Shown: in pieces, positions 1-12,145 of the stretch
How positions within the stretch are numbered: position 1 is the stretch's first letter
How the letters are laid out: each line of letters begins with the position of its first letter
From: Alviniconcha marisindica
Lineage: Eukaryota; Mollusca; Gastropoda; Provannidae
Length of the DNA stretch: 64,000 nucleotides
Assembly: GCA_018857735.1 (NCBI GenBank)
Contig: JABMCL010000958.1
Location: forward strand, 1,092,501-1,156,500
Reading direction: 5' to 3'
The notes under the pieces: model-generated
What the model was told of the DNA's origin: nothing
Database searches by the model: none
The model's input: only the letters and a program-made list of their open reading frames with translations
Made by a program: the position numbers and the translations under genes

Positions 1-135
1 CTTATATAGTGTTATTTTGTTGGTATTTTCCATAATCTGGCTTCGCTTAAAAACAAAAACAAAAAAACACATTTCAATTCTAGCTCTATTGGGTGTTTTG
101 AGTATAAACGAAACCACTAAACTGCCACACGATTA

Positions 136-136
<1 letters not shown>

Positions 137-183
<47 letters not shown>
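137..183. repeat. Poly-C tract
   Basis: A run of 47 consecutive C residues. The length is likely unreliable in any assembly. The other strand is a continuous G-run able to form G-quadruplexes. Confidence 0.95.
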
Positions 184-184
<1 letters not shown>

Positions 185-565
185 TCCCAGCCCGTACGTG
201 ACATTATGCGTATGTTAAAAGAAAAGAGAAACACAAAATTGGGTTTGATGTGGAATAGATACTTGGGAGTAGCGGAATTAATTGACTTGACACTTGGAAC
301 TATCGGGCAATGTATTGATTTTCTTTGTTTACGCTTTTTCTTTCCTGCTGTAAGAAACCCTGGGACTAATAGCTGAAGACGCGTGCAGCGCGATGCCACC
401 TTTGCGCAAGATGTTGACTGAAGACAGGAATGGACAATTTGTGGAGAACGAGCTTTTGTCTGAAAAAGGTCGTTTGGTTTGGTTCGTTTTAGAGGGTTTT
501 GGGATATTAAAGCTATTGTATTGCTGTCGTTTTTAACTCGAGAGAGATCTATGGCTTTGCGGAGG

Positions 566-634
566 TGGGGGCGGGGGGGTGGGGGGGTGGGGGGGGGGGG
601 GGGGGTGGGGGGGGGGGGGGGGGGGGGGGGGAGA

Positions 635-710
<76 letters not shown>

Positions 711-734
711 TCCTGACAGACTTACACGGACACA

Positions 735-830
<96 letters not shown>
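566..830. repeat. Compound G-rich / (GA)n / (GT)n microsatellite
   Basis: A G-run with scattered T (566-631) passes into (GA)n (632-700), a short CAGA stretch, and then (GT)n (738-830). Open frames on both strands here are artefacts of the repeat. Confidence 0.95.
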
Positions 831-833
<3 letters not shown>

Positions 834-1803
834 GGTCGGCAAGAAAGCTAACATAGGCCTACTCACTACAACATCTGTTCCTGTTTCAAATGTAATTGTC
901 GGTAGTTTGTTATTCCTCGCCTATTCTAGTTTTATACCCTTTTTCAACCTGTAAACTGGGGCAGTTCAGCACCGTGAGCATTGTAACCAGTTTAATTACC
1001 AACGAGAACAAGAACAAAACAAAACCAAGAAAAAAAGCACGAAAAAAAAGAAGAAGAAAAAAGCAAAGCAAAATAAAAAAATAAAAAATAAAAAGTTGAA
1101 ACAACGACCCTGTCACTGATAGCATACAAATGTGTCAATATGGATGGTTTGCGTAATACGTGAATCAGGAGGCACCGACGAAGCAGGCAGCGATAACATC
1201 CATAATTGAGCTCTCTTTTGCTGGAATCTCCCCTTCAGATGCAAATTCAGAATGAGAACTCCATTACGCTCTGCTGCTGTTACTGTGAGACCGCGAGGCT
1301 GTTTGCTCTGGGGACGGGTTCTGGACACGTGGGTTGGCGTGGGAACTTGAGCCAACGGCAGCAAAGGAGCCACACTAATCACCCTCAGCTTTGTTTACGA
1401 TCATGCGAATTAATTATTTAGGTATAACGGTCTAGGTGTTTTTGTTAAAAGTAAAAAAAAAAAAAACATAAACAAACACTCTAAAAAACACTCACACGCA
1501 CACACAACCAACAACGAGGAAATAAAACATGAAACAGGAGTGTTTTTATTTTCTGTTTTTTTTGTTTGTTTGTTTTTTGTTTTGAGCGGCAGTTTGTTTT
1601 GGTCTGGGAAACATATGCTGTGACTGATGACAATGAGAAACATGTGTTCAATCCCTCGCCTGGCTTTGGGCTGCTGAAGGTGGGGAATCGGTTTGCACGC
1701 ATTGAGATGCATTGACACGGAAACAGCATTCACTGTCCACACACTCAAACAGCGCTCAGTATCCACTTACTGATACAGCGCTAACTGTCCACGCATTGAC
1801 ACA

Positions 1804-1808
<5 letters not shown>
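831..1808. other. No gene recognised
   Basis: An A-rich stretch lies at 1015-1095. At about 1690-1800 an imperfect repeat of roughly 30 bases, with cores like acagcgctcactgtccac, precedes the next CA tract. No splice-bounded coding signal was seen. Confidence 0.6.
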
Positions 1809-1893
<85 letters not shown>

Positions 1894-1904
1894 CACACAC
1901 GCGC
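1809..1904. repeat. (AC)n microsatellite with GC-alternating flank
   Basis: About 95 bases of nearly pure AC dinucleotides, followed by alternating gcgcgagcgcgcgcacgcg. Alternating purine-pyrimidine sequence of this kind is prone to form Z-DNA. Confidence 0.95.
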
Positions 1905-2012
1905 GAGCGCGCGCACGCGAACTCACCCACCCACACGCACGCACGCTCACATTTGTCTAATATAACCTTGCATGCTGTGAACAGACACAAAATAAAACAT
2001 TGATTGATTTGA

Positions 2013-2146
<134 letters not shown>

Positions 2147-2155
2147 GTGTTAAAG

Positions 2156-2400
2156 TATGGAGGTTGGGAAAGAGGGAGAATATATACCTATCGCTAGACT
2201 GTCACCACCAGAATGACTCCTGCATTAAGATGGGCAGCAATGAGAGCCATTTTAATGTTTTATTAAATGTGAGGAACAAAGTCACAAGATAGTGTCCACA
2301 AATCGCAACTTTTGATGAGAAAGGAGAGCCGAAGCGGAATCGGACCGAGGTCCTTCTGCTTACCAGCTTAACGCCTTACGGCTAGGCCAAACCGGCTCAC
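2156..2400 (-). mobile_element. tRNA-headed SINE, 3'-truncated copy
   Basis: On the minus strand it starts with the tRNA-like head (gtgagccggtttggcctagc) and includes pol III A-box-like and B-box-like motifs. The shared body (gaaacattaaaatggctctc, then ctgatggtgacagtgtagcg-like sequence) follows. The copy ends in the poly-pyrimidine section and lacks the usual tail, breaking at the (AC)n tract. The same body occurs in about ten places in the window. Confidence 0.85.
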
Positions 2401-2716
2401 AAATCAGTTCCGATGAATTTGCGTATTAATTTTATATTCAGTGACAGCTAGAGAAGCCAGTAGACCGGCTCATGCCATGCAGCTGACCCAGTGAAGCTTT
2501 CGCGCCTTCGGCTGCTTGAAATATTGATGTCATAAACATCGGCAGTCTCCGGCATTCTCACGACAAAATTGTATGAAAACACACTAGTGTTCTTTGTATG
2601 AAAGCACACTAGTGCTCTCGGTTACCTGCTGCCAACAACCAATGCCATATGCAGGTAAAGTATCAATACCGGTCGTAAACAGTCGGCTCGAGTCGATTTC
2701 CCTTGACATTCAGCAT

Positions 2717-3506
<790 letters not shown>

Positions 3507-3515
3507 CGCGCGCGC

Positions 3516-3565
<50 letters not shown>

Positions 3566-3570
3566 TGGTT

Positions 3571-3634
<64 letters not shown>

Positions 3635-3714
3635 AGTATGTGCATGTGTGTGTGTGGGGGGGGGGGGGGGGAGGGGGGAGGAGGTGTGTGTGTGTGTGTG
3701 GGGGGGGGGGGGGG
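3507..3714. repeat. Compound (GT)n / (GA)n / poly-G microsatellite
   Basis: (GT)n at 3520-3564, (GA)n at 3573-3631, then two G-runs (3656-3671 and 3700-3713) separated by short GT tracts. Confidence 0.95.
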
Positions 3715-4117
3715 TGCATTCAGCCATATATCGCGTCGACGAAGTATTGTTCGGCGAATTGGCGGATACCCTTGTTTCTTGAGGAATAATAACGCGCCAT
3801 TTTTGTCACGCGTCGTGTAACTTCCAAATACGGTTCAGGAACGCCCGAAAGCATTGGAGCCGAAACTGGAATTGCGCGGTCAGAAAGGTGAACGTTTTTG
3901 TTTTGTTTTGTTTTATCCGAACTCCCGCTCTAAAAGAGGCAAGGCATTTTCAAACACACACTCTCCGTTTGTTTGCCCACAATGCCTTTACTGCGGCATT
4001 CAGGTTCTGAAGGCCGTAGCAGCTACTCGACCTGAACCCGCCTGAATAATTGATGCAGTCGTGGTCCAAAGGCCGGCGACACCGCTGCGGCCACACTGTA
4101 GAAGGCTGGCGAAGTGC
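3715..4117. other. No gene recognised
   Basis: Unique sequence with no recognisable coding or repeat signal, immediately upstream of a truncated SINE. Confidence 0.5.
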
Positions 4118-4425
4118 TGGCGGCTCGATTCCGCTTCGGCTCTCCTTTCTCTTCGAAAAGGTTGTGGTGTGTGGACAGTCTTAATTGTGACCTTGTCCCT
4201 CACAATCAATGAAACATTAAAACGGCTCCCATCGCTGCCCATCTTAATGCAGGAATCATTCTGGTGGTGACAGTGTAGCGATTTTAGTGGAGTCATTCTG
4301 ATGGTGACAGTGTAGCGATAGGTATATAATCTCCCTCTTCCCCCACCTCCATACCCCCTCCATCCCCCCCTTCTCCCCGTCCCTAATAAGCCTTATAGTT
4401 TCTGCGGACGTGAAGCACGGTGATT
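4118..4425 (+). mobile_element. tRNA-headed SINE, 5'-truncated, tail type 1
   Basis: It starts inside the B-box end of the tRNA-like head (ggctcgattccgcttcggct) and continues through the shared body to the type 1 tail (gtccctaataagcc, then ggacgtgaagcac). It contains a 33-base internal duplication of the gtgacagtgtagcgat segment (about 4258-4318). The true tRNA-like 5' part is replaced by unrelated sequence. Confidence 0.8.
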
Positions 4426-4440
4426 ACTGCCGGAACAATT

Positions 4441-4880
4441 GTGAGCTGGTTTGGCCTAGCGGTAAGGCGTTAGGCCGGTCAGCGGACGACGTCAGTTTAG
4501 TTCTCTCCTTCGGCTCTACTTTCTCTTCAAAATCTAGAGTAAACAAAAACAACAGTAACACCACATTGTGTTTTTAAAAAAAAATCGGTTTTCTCAATGA
4601 ACTCAGACTGAAGAATGTTGAAAAATTATCTTCAAAAGTTATGGTTTATGGAGCACCGTCTTGTGACTTTGCGCCTCACAATTAACGAACACGTTAAAAT
4701 GACTCCCTCATTCCTGCCCAAGAAGCATTCGGGCGGTGACAGTGTAGTGTTAGGGGTAGTCCCCCATCCCTTCCGGCCTCGAACCCCACCCCAACCCATC
4801 TCCTCATTCTGGGATCTCGATCCCCGCCAGTACCTCTCCGGAGACAGACAGCTCGGCGTTTAACGAATCTAACGAAGGAA
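4441..4880 (+). mobile_element. tRNA-headed SINE with tail type 2
   Basis: The head begins at gtgagctggtttggcctagc and the shared body includes gtgacagtgtagtgttaggg. The 3' tail differs from most copies: gggatctcgatccccgcc, then cggcgtttaacgaat and an (AACG)-like end. About 70 extra bases sit between head and body (4535-4610). The copy is bracketed by ggaacaat (4432-4439 and 4881-4888), probably an 8-base target duplication, though this resembles the tail repeat. Confidence 0.8.
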
Positions 4881-4888
4881 GGAACAAT

Positions 4889-5494
4889 GTGGGATCTATT
4901 TCTTATAGCAGGCCAGTAACACAGACATACACAGACAAGAGAGGAACAGTTTCTTTGTATGGCATCCGCTGGCACTGACATTGCATGAACGAGCCTTTTT
5001 GTTAACCACCTTGTGCCCAAGAAGGCTGTCCTTTCTTCTGCAGGCGAAAGGAATCAGAATAAAAAGTTCGCAACAAGGATTTTGTTTTGAAGTTCTCCCG
5101 TCATTTTTCCCCCGGCACAAAACTCTTCTTGCGTCAGTAACGCTTAGCGGGACTCGGCTATAAAACAAACAATAAAAACATAAAAAAACAGGGTTAAATG
5201 TCACAGCGGGCCTAACGGTACGTGTGGCCTCTTTGATCTTGTTTCTTGGGCGGCGTGGGCACGCAACGTTTGCCCCCGAGATCAAAGAGTCTGTGCGTGC
5301 AACACGGGAGAGCTAAGACACGTGTCGTGGTTGTGTGCAGCCAGGCCCGCTACGTCATACTATCCAAACGTAGGTTGGAAAGTGAAATTAAGGGGACATT
5401 TTTCTAATAAAACCCTTCAGTTAGATTTTTTTCTGGATTTCTTCCACCTGTTACACAAAATATGTTTTGAGAGGGTTAGTTCCTTTAAAGAGAG
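4889..5494. other. No gene recognised
   Basis: Unique A/T-rich sequence. A near-perfect inverted pair (ctctttgatctt near 5228 and gatcaaagag near 5281) could form a small hairpin of unknown significance. Confidence 0.5.
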
Positions 5495-5690
5495 ATCCAA
5501 AAACATAAAAGGTTCAAAAGAACGCTATTGATTAGGACAAAAATACAATGTGCAGATTTTCGGGGTAATCCCCTTTATCAAGCTACAAAACGACACTTAA
5601 ACAACAGTTAAACGGTGAAAAACGATGAAAAATAGGAGGAAAGCTAAATCACTTATCTGTTTTTGTTGTTTTCCTGTTCATTGCTTGGAA
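5495..5690 (+). mobile_element. Dispersed repeat family A
   Basis: A unit of about 200 bases with acataaaaggttcaaaagaacg, then tttcggggtaatccccttta (a small palindrome), then aaaacgacacttaaacaaca. It recurs at 11930-12145, 14308-14800, 21831-22010 and 32810-33012 in both orientations. It has no open frame, so it is probably a non-autonomous transposon; the class is unknown. Confidence 0.75.
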
Positions 5691-5703
5691 GAATGTTTTC
5701 CTT

Positions 5704-6290
5704 TAAAGAGAAACAGAGACTAGACAAGAGTGGAACAGTTCTTGGTATAACATTTTAATGGAACAACTTCACAATGACAAGAGACTAGACAAGAGTGGAA
5801 CAGTTCTCGGTATCACATTTAGTGGAACAGCTTCATAATGACAATTAAGAGACTAGACAAGAGTGGAACAGTTCTTGGTATAACATTTTAGTGGAACAGC
5901 TTCATAATGACAATTAAGAGACTAGACAAGAGTGGAACAGTTCTTGGTATAACATTTTAGTGGAACAGCTTCACAATGACAATTATAGACTAGACAAAAG
6001 CGGAACAGTTATTGGTAACACATTTAATGGGACATGCTCACAATGACAGACTAGACAGGAGTAGAAGAGTTCTTGGTATGATATTTAGTTGAGTTGAACA
6101 GATTAATAATGACAAGAGACTAGACACGAGTGGAACGGTTCCCTAATACCACATCTGGTGAAACTAGCCTTAAACAGAGGGACTAGACAACAGGAACAAT
6201 TCGTCAGTATCACGTACAAATCTGACGCTAAACAGAGACATTAAACAAAGACAGTGGAACAGTTCTAGTACCACACATATGCCTGCCGCT
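5704..6290 (+). repeat. Minisatellite, unit about 69 bases
   Basis: At least seven imperfect copies containing gagactagacaagagtgga and a cagcttcataatgacaatta segment. Similarity falls off toward 6290. Confidence 0.9.
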
Positions 6291-6362
6291 AAACAAAGAG
6301 AGAACAAGACGACGAGAACAATTCACCTGTGCTACATAAATTATGAATCTGACGGTAAACGG

Positions 6363-6384
6363 AAACACACACACACACACACAA

Positions 6385-6443
<59 letters not shown>

Positions 6444-6472
6444 AAAAACACAAAAAACACACACACACACAC
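6363..6472. repeat. (CA)n microsatellite with interruptions
   Basis: CA tracts interrupted by cca and caaaaacac. Confidence 0.95.
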
Positions 6473-7688
6473 ACAAAACACAACAACAACAATAGCAACA
6501 ACAACGTGGAAAAGCCTCTTGAATAAGTCCTTGTTTTAAAATCAACAGCCTCTTGATTTGCCGAGATGGTGTATGGTTGTTTGTTTGGGTTGAAGTTGTT
6601 GAAGTTGCTAGAAAAGTACAAGTCACAGCAGCTGTCAGTCATATATTCGAAATATCTACAGGTCTGAAGTGAACAAACAAACAAACATTTTTAACAATTT
6701 GGGTCTCAGAGGATTACATCTGTCGACAAAGCGTGGTCCTGATGAAATAAATGACTTCCGTTAAGCTAGTCCGTGATAGTGAAGCTAGGTTTCATGTTAG
6801 ACCGGAATGGCAAGTATTTAGCTTGCGAATGGGCAGGTGAAGCCAAGCCACGTGTCGGATCAAATTGCTCATTTTTTCTTCCTCTTCTCTCTCTCTCTCA
6901 ACGCCCACCCCCAACGAGTTCTGAGATACAGGGTTACACGTAGACGCATAGCTGCATCGCACTATGCGGGCATTCCATTATCTAGAACTGAGGAGCTGGC
7001 CTAAGTCAGTCGCTGAATGATTATGCACGCGATGGTCGATGTCAGCCTTCTACAATATATATATCTAGTCCAACTGGCTACACTGCTGCAGGCAGGACTT
7101 GACAAAAAATAAGCTGACCCGTTGAAAATAGCTTACACTGGTCACGGTTGACCGATTGTGATTAATTAACGTGGCCAGCAGGGCGAGGTCATTTCGGTGT
7201 GGCCGTGGCCGTGGTGGTGGCCGCGGCGTCGACAGACCATGTACTAGAAGTCCGCGTTACGCTTCAGTGGTCACAATCAGAGATCATTTCATCAGTCACG
7301 CCACGGAAACGCCGTCAGTCGCGTTCGCTGTGTTCTCTGTGTGTCGTCGTTACATTTTCGCTGGAGGCTACGACAGTAACAGACTTTGATGTCTAAAGAC
7401 CGCCCTAAACTCTGCCTACGCGTTTACGGACATTAGTGGCTACAAACTGCGTCTGTGTTTAGGGACATTAGTGGATGCAAACGCTACCTGCAATGACGTC
7501 CTAACCCGCCTCTGTGTTTGGAAGCCTCATTGGCTATTGCAAAAGCTTTGATGTCAGAGCGGCTTCGGTGTCTGCCCTGGTGGAATCGTTTCGTCGGTGA
7601 CATTTTACATGTGCGTGGTCAGACAGAACCTGTTCGTGTGCTTGGTAAAGACTGGATGTTTCGATGATAGTACGCTTTGGGCGTTCTT

Positions 7689-7692
<4 letters not shown>
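6473..7692. other. No gene recognised
   Basis: Mostly unique. The GC-rich stretch 7170-7390 has overlapping open frames in two frames but no recognisable domain. A partial repeat (ggacattagtgg) occurs at 7428 and 7464. Confidence 0.5.
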
Positions 7693-7758
<66 letters not shown>

Positions 7759-7818
7759 GTGCATGTGTGTGCCTCTGTGTGTGAACGAGCGTGTGTGTGT
7801 TTGTGCGTGCGTGTGTGA
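7693..7818. repeat. (GT)n microsatellite and degenerate GT-rich flank
   Basis: Pure GT at 7693-7757, then degraded tgtgtgcc/gtgcgtgcg sequence to about 7818. Confidence 0.95.
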
Positions 7819-8185
7819 TAGCTTATGACACCCTTCCTGTTGTTGTGGTGAGGTTACCACCAATCGCATGCGTGACCTTTCCCTCAGCTCCCAGGTGTAT
7901 CCGTGATATCCGTGTTACACCTGGATATTGAAGCAGGCTGTACTTAATATAGAAGTGGGCTATTATTGTGTCTTTTGTCTCCTTTGCAGTTCCTGGATTG
8001 GTTTCTCGTGATCATGCGCTGATGACGTCCCACGAAATTGGAAGTCGTTCCTCCCACAGGTCTGTTCAACTTGCGTGTGCTTATTGCGTCAGTGTGTGTT
8101 GAAATGCATTCCTGTGACATTGTAACTTTATGAAAATATTGGGTATAGTTGGCGAATGCCTTTTTATCTTTTCAGTTTGCGCGCG

Positions 8186-8373
<188 letters not shown>

Positions 8374-8789
8374 GACTACATCTTGTCTTCTTCTGTCTTG
8401 TCTCTTTGGTTAACAGCACCTTCTTCTTCTTCCTTTTTGTTTTAAATTCTTTTCACATAAGTTATACTAGACGATGATACCTCAAAATAACAGCATATGT
8501 CAATAAATTACACCCGAACAACAACAAACTTAAAAAGAGACTCTTAAATCATAATTATTTGAATATGCACTTTTTTGCAGTTTCATGGTTTTATTCTTCG
8601 TGGTACCGACCAGTCTCACTGTCGGTCTGTGCCAGCCTGTCCTGTGAACATTACTCACGTGGCGAACAACACCTGTTTACTGATTCTCCCATTGCCAGTG
8701 TGTAAGAAGCAGGCTATCAGTTGCTTCATTTGTATTCAACTCGGTGAATCGATTCGCTGACCCCGTTTTATCTCAACACGAAGACCGTC
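8374..8789. other. No gene recognised
   Basis: Unique A/T-rich sequence between a microsatellite and a minisatellite field, with no supported coding signal. Confidence 0.5.
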
Positions 8790-9060
8790 TATTCAGTGAC
8801 TGCCAACCTTGACGTGTACCTGACTATTCACCGAGCTCCTACGTGCATTTTCACTATTCCGGCACTGAGTACATACATGCATTTTCACTATTCACCTATG
8901 TGCGTTATGACTATTCATACGAATACGTGCGTTGTTATTATTTACCGAGTACTTACGTGCATTATGACTATTCACCGAGTATTACGTGCATTGTGACTAT
9001 TCATCGAGTAACTGCGTTCAATATGACTATTCACCACTGCATTATAACAAATGGATAAGC
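8790..9060 (+). repeat. Minisatellite, unit about 32 bases
   Basis: About eight copies of a unit like gactattcaccgagtactta followed by cgtgcatt. The same unit continues at 9720-9941, 10181-10345 and 10846-10990, so this was one field later split by SINE insertion and local duplication. Confidence 0.9.
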
Positions 9061-9391
9061 GTACTTACTACTACTACTACTGGAAATTTGTAAAGCCCCT
9101 ACCCCGCGCCTGAAAGCGCTGAACAAACATAATGTAACACACATAATGTACATCGAGATGGAAAATGTTATCAGCAATTTAACGAAAACTAACACATAAT
9201 GTAGACATCAACAAGGGTTCAAGCACAGCTACGTGCAAGATGCACATACTTCTACCTTCACTGTCAATAGCAGCAAGGGCAGCAGTGGCACAATGAACAT
9301 CGCCCATTGGCGGCGCGGCAGGCTTCAGTCAATTAGCTTTCTCCCCTACAGTGCTTAGGGCACATTTACAGAAGAGCGCTTACGATACTCA

Positions 9392-9674
9392 GTAAGTAAG
9401 TAAGCATGGTGCTTAACGTCCACAGAAATCATGAGGCTTATTAGGGACGGGGAGAAGGGGGGGAAGGGGGTATGGAGATGGGGGAAGACGGAGATTATAT
9501 ACCTATCGCTACGCGGCAGAGCCATTTTAATGTTTCATAATTGTGAGGGACAAAGTCACAAGACAGTGTCCACAGACCACAACTTTTGAAGACAAAGGAG
9601 AGCCGAAGCAGATTCGAACCGAGGTCCTTCTGTTTACCAGCCTAACGCCTTACCACTAGGCCAAACCGGCTCAC
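9392..9674 (-). mobile_element. tRNA-headed SINE with clear target-site duplication
   Basis: Minus-strand copy with the complete head (A-box-like tggcctagtgg, B-box-like ggttcgaat), body, type 1 tail and a terminal (CTTA)n. It is flanked by cttacgatactca at 9379-9391 and 9674-9686. An internal stretch of about 45 bases, between the cattttaatg and cgataggtat parts, is deleted. Confidence 0.93.
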
Positions 9675-9719
9675 TTACGATACTCATTATTGTTCGTTAG
9701 TTTTAGTACCGCCGCTTGC

Positions 9720-9941
9720 CTTGCTTATTCACCGAGTGAATGTCGACGTGCGTTCTGACTCTTTACAGACTTCCTAGCAGCGGTATGATATTCGCCGAGC
9801 TCTCTGCTCAGGTGTACTTTGGATGTTCACCGAGTATACCTGTCCAGTGGCTTTTGACTGGGTAGTCTACCTAGCTGTATTGTAGCTATTTACCGAGTAC
9901 GTATCTGTACTGTGGCTATTTACTGAGCAGACTACCGACCT
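9720..9941 (+). repeat. Minisatellite, continuation of the 32-base unit
   Basis: Copies of ctatttaccgagtacgtacctgt and variants, more diverged than those at 8.8-9.06 kb. Confidence 0.8.
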
Positions 9942-10180
9942 GTTGTGGTTTGTGGACACTGTCTTGTGACTTTGTCATCACTTCCTACTGAAACATTAAA
10001 ATGGCTCTCATCGCTGCCCATCTTAATGCAGAAGTCATTCTGGTGGTGACAGTGTAGCGATAGTTTATAATCTCCCTCTCCCCCCACCTTCATACCCCTT
10101 TCCCCCCTTCTCCCCGTCCCTAATAAGCCGTACGGTTTCTGTGGACGTTAAGCACCATGTTTACTTACTTACTTACTTAC
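9942..10180 (+). mobile_element. tRNA-headed SINE, 5'-truncated, tail type 1
   Basis: It starts inside the body (gtggtttgtggacactgtct) and runs to the type 1 tail, ending in (TTAC)n. It interrupts the 32-base minisatellite. Confidence 0.88.
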
Positions 10181-10345
10181 CTGTGCTATGGCTATTTACA
10201 GAGTATTTGTATCCTGGCTGTATACTGAGTAGCCGCCTGTCACTACAGTCGCTGTTCACCGAGTAAGTACCTGTACTATGCTTATTAACCTACCTGTATT
10301 GTAGCTATTTACCGAGTACGTACCTGCACTAAGGCTATTTAAGGA
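10181..10345 (+). repeat. Minisatellite, continuation of the 32-base unit
   Basis: Copies of tgtatctggctgtatactgagta-like units with the common core ctatttaccgagtacgtacc. Confidence 0.75.
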
Positions 10346-10367
10346 GTACCTACCTACCTGACCCATG

Positions 10368-10845
10368 ACCCATGGTTCAGGAGCTGTGTGAGAGTCGAGG
10401 TGGACGTCCTGGACTGTCCGTCCTAACGAGCCTTCTGGTTTCCGTGGACGTAAAGATTTATTGCACCGTGCTTCGGCATTGGTCACAACTTGTCCCTAAT
10501 ATGTCAACTGACATCTGAGGACATAAAGCATCACTTCATCATCATCACCCATGACTCAGGAGCTGTGTGAGAGTCGAGGTGGCCGTCCTGGGCTTCCGTC
10601 CCTAATAAACCTACGGTTTCTGTGGACGTAAAGCAAAACTTCACCCTCACCCATGACTATCATAGTTCAGGAGCTGTGTGAGAGTCGAGGTGGCCGTCCT
10701 GAGCTGTCCGTCTTAACGAGCCTTCTGGTTTCCGTGGACGTAAAGAATTATTGAACCGTGCTTAGGAATTGGTCACAACTTGTCCCTAATATGTCAACTG
10801 ACATCTGAGGACATTAGCATCACTTCATCATCATCACCCATGACT
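10368..10845 (+). repeat. Local tandem duplication carrying SINE-tail-like sequence
   Basis: Three segments start with caggagctgtgtgagagtcg (about 10378, 10557 and 10669). Each holds a sequence related to the SINE type 1 tail (cggtttctgtggacgtaaag). The first and third share a further 100 bases (cttgtccctaatatgtcaac through catcatcatcacccatgact); the second is shorter. Confidence 0.85.
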
Positions 10846-10990
10846 ATTTACCCAATGCTCACCAGCACTGCGGCTGTTCATCCAGTTGCCTAACTACCTG
10901 CACTGTCGCTATTCACTGAGTACTTACCTGCACTACAGCTATTCAATGAGTATACTTACCTACCTCTTCTACGGCTGTTTACTGAGGATA
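10846..10990 (+). repeat. Minisatellite, last part of the 32-base field
   Basis: Units of the form ctattcactgagtacttacctgc. Confidence 0.75.
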
Positions 10991-11929
10991 AATATATGCT
11001 GCCTGCACGCGTATAGTGTAACCAATAAATTGTTGTTTGCGCAAAGGGCTGTCAGTGTCAGGTGTAACGGCGTGCTATCTCGGTAAGCACTGTCGGTCCG
11101 CCCTGAGACTTTATTGCCTGGCTGTTACAGCTATCAAGTACCCTTGACTTCACCTTTGACAGACACCTCCACGGGCTCTTGGTTCACGATAACCCCTCTT
11201 TTGACGCAATCTGCCCACCATAGGAGGTTATTGTGAAGGCATTAAAGTAGCTTTTACTTGCTTGGGCTACGTGGATAGGGCATCAACATGGTGAGACTTC
11301 GTGACTAACGGGTCGTTCTCTGCTCGTGGGAACGTGTCACGTTTGTTAAAGGCGTCCAGGTTTGAAGAACACAAAGAAGGAGTGGGACTTCAACCCCCCT
11401 CCAACTCCTAACACACACATACGCAGTGGTAGAAAATCACAGATATCAATGCAGTGTGCAGCAAAACTGTCCAATTGTGAGTGCATGTTTCAGATTTGCA
11501 AGAGCTTTCCTTTTTATTACTAAAATAGGCAGCTGCTTGTTCTTTGCCTTGAAAAGGGCATCTCCCCCGTCCACCCCCCCACCCCCCCCCCACACACACA
11601 CATTCCACCAAAATTGCGCATTGCTGCCCATGTTCAGTTAAAAAACGTTCTGTCCCGGCTGTAATATGAGTGTGTTACCAAAAAGGGAGGCGGTGTCCAT
11701 GATTTTATGGTCTGAATCAATCACAGAGACAAAGCAGATTGTAAAATAGAAACAAGTAATTCTTTTACAATGCAGCAGTATTGGTGATTTGAGAACCTTA
11801 CTAAACTGTGCTAGTACACTTTAATTCATCGCTGTAACGGTCGGTGAGCACAGGAAAATGAAACTTCACGTCTTCGGGAACTTCTGATGCAATTTGCAAC
11901 CAACATTGTTGTCACATCAACATTCTTCC
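10991..11929. other. No gene recognised
   Basis: Mostly unique, with a C-rich patch and short CA tract at 11568-11600. Confidence 0.5.
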
Positions 11930-12145
11930 AAACGCTGGACACGAAAACAACATAGCTCAACCAAAAGCAGATAAGTGTCCTTGTTCTACATCTCTGTCTC
12001 TTTTTTTCTCTCTTTTTTTTTTTACCGTTTAACTGTTGCTTACGTGCCGTTTTGTAGCTTGATAAAGGGGATTACTCCGAAAATTAGCATGTTGTGTTTT
12101 GTACTAACAAATAGCATTCTTTTGAACCTTTTATGTAATGGGTTC
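11930..12145 (-). mobile_element. Dispersed repeat family A
   Basis: Minus-strand copy: the end ggacacgaaaacaacatagc is followed by ccgtttaactgttgcttacg, then aaaggggattactccgaaaa and gaaccttttatgt. It aligns with 5495-5690 and 32810-33012. Confidence 0.78.
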
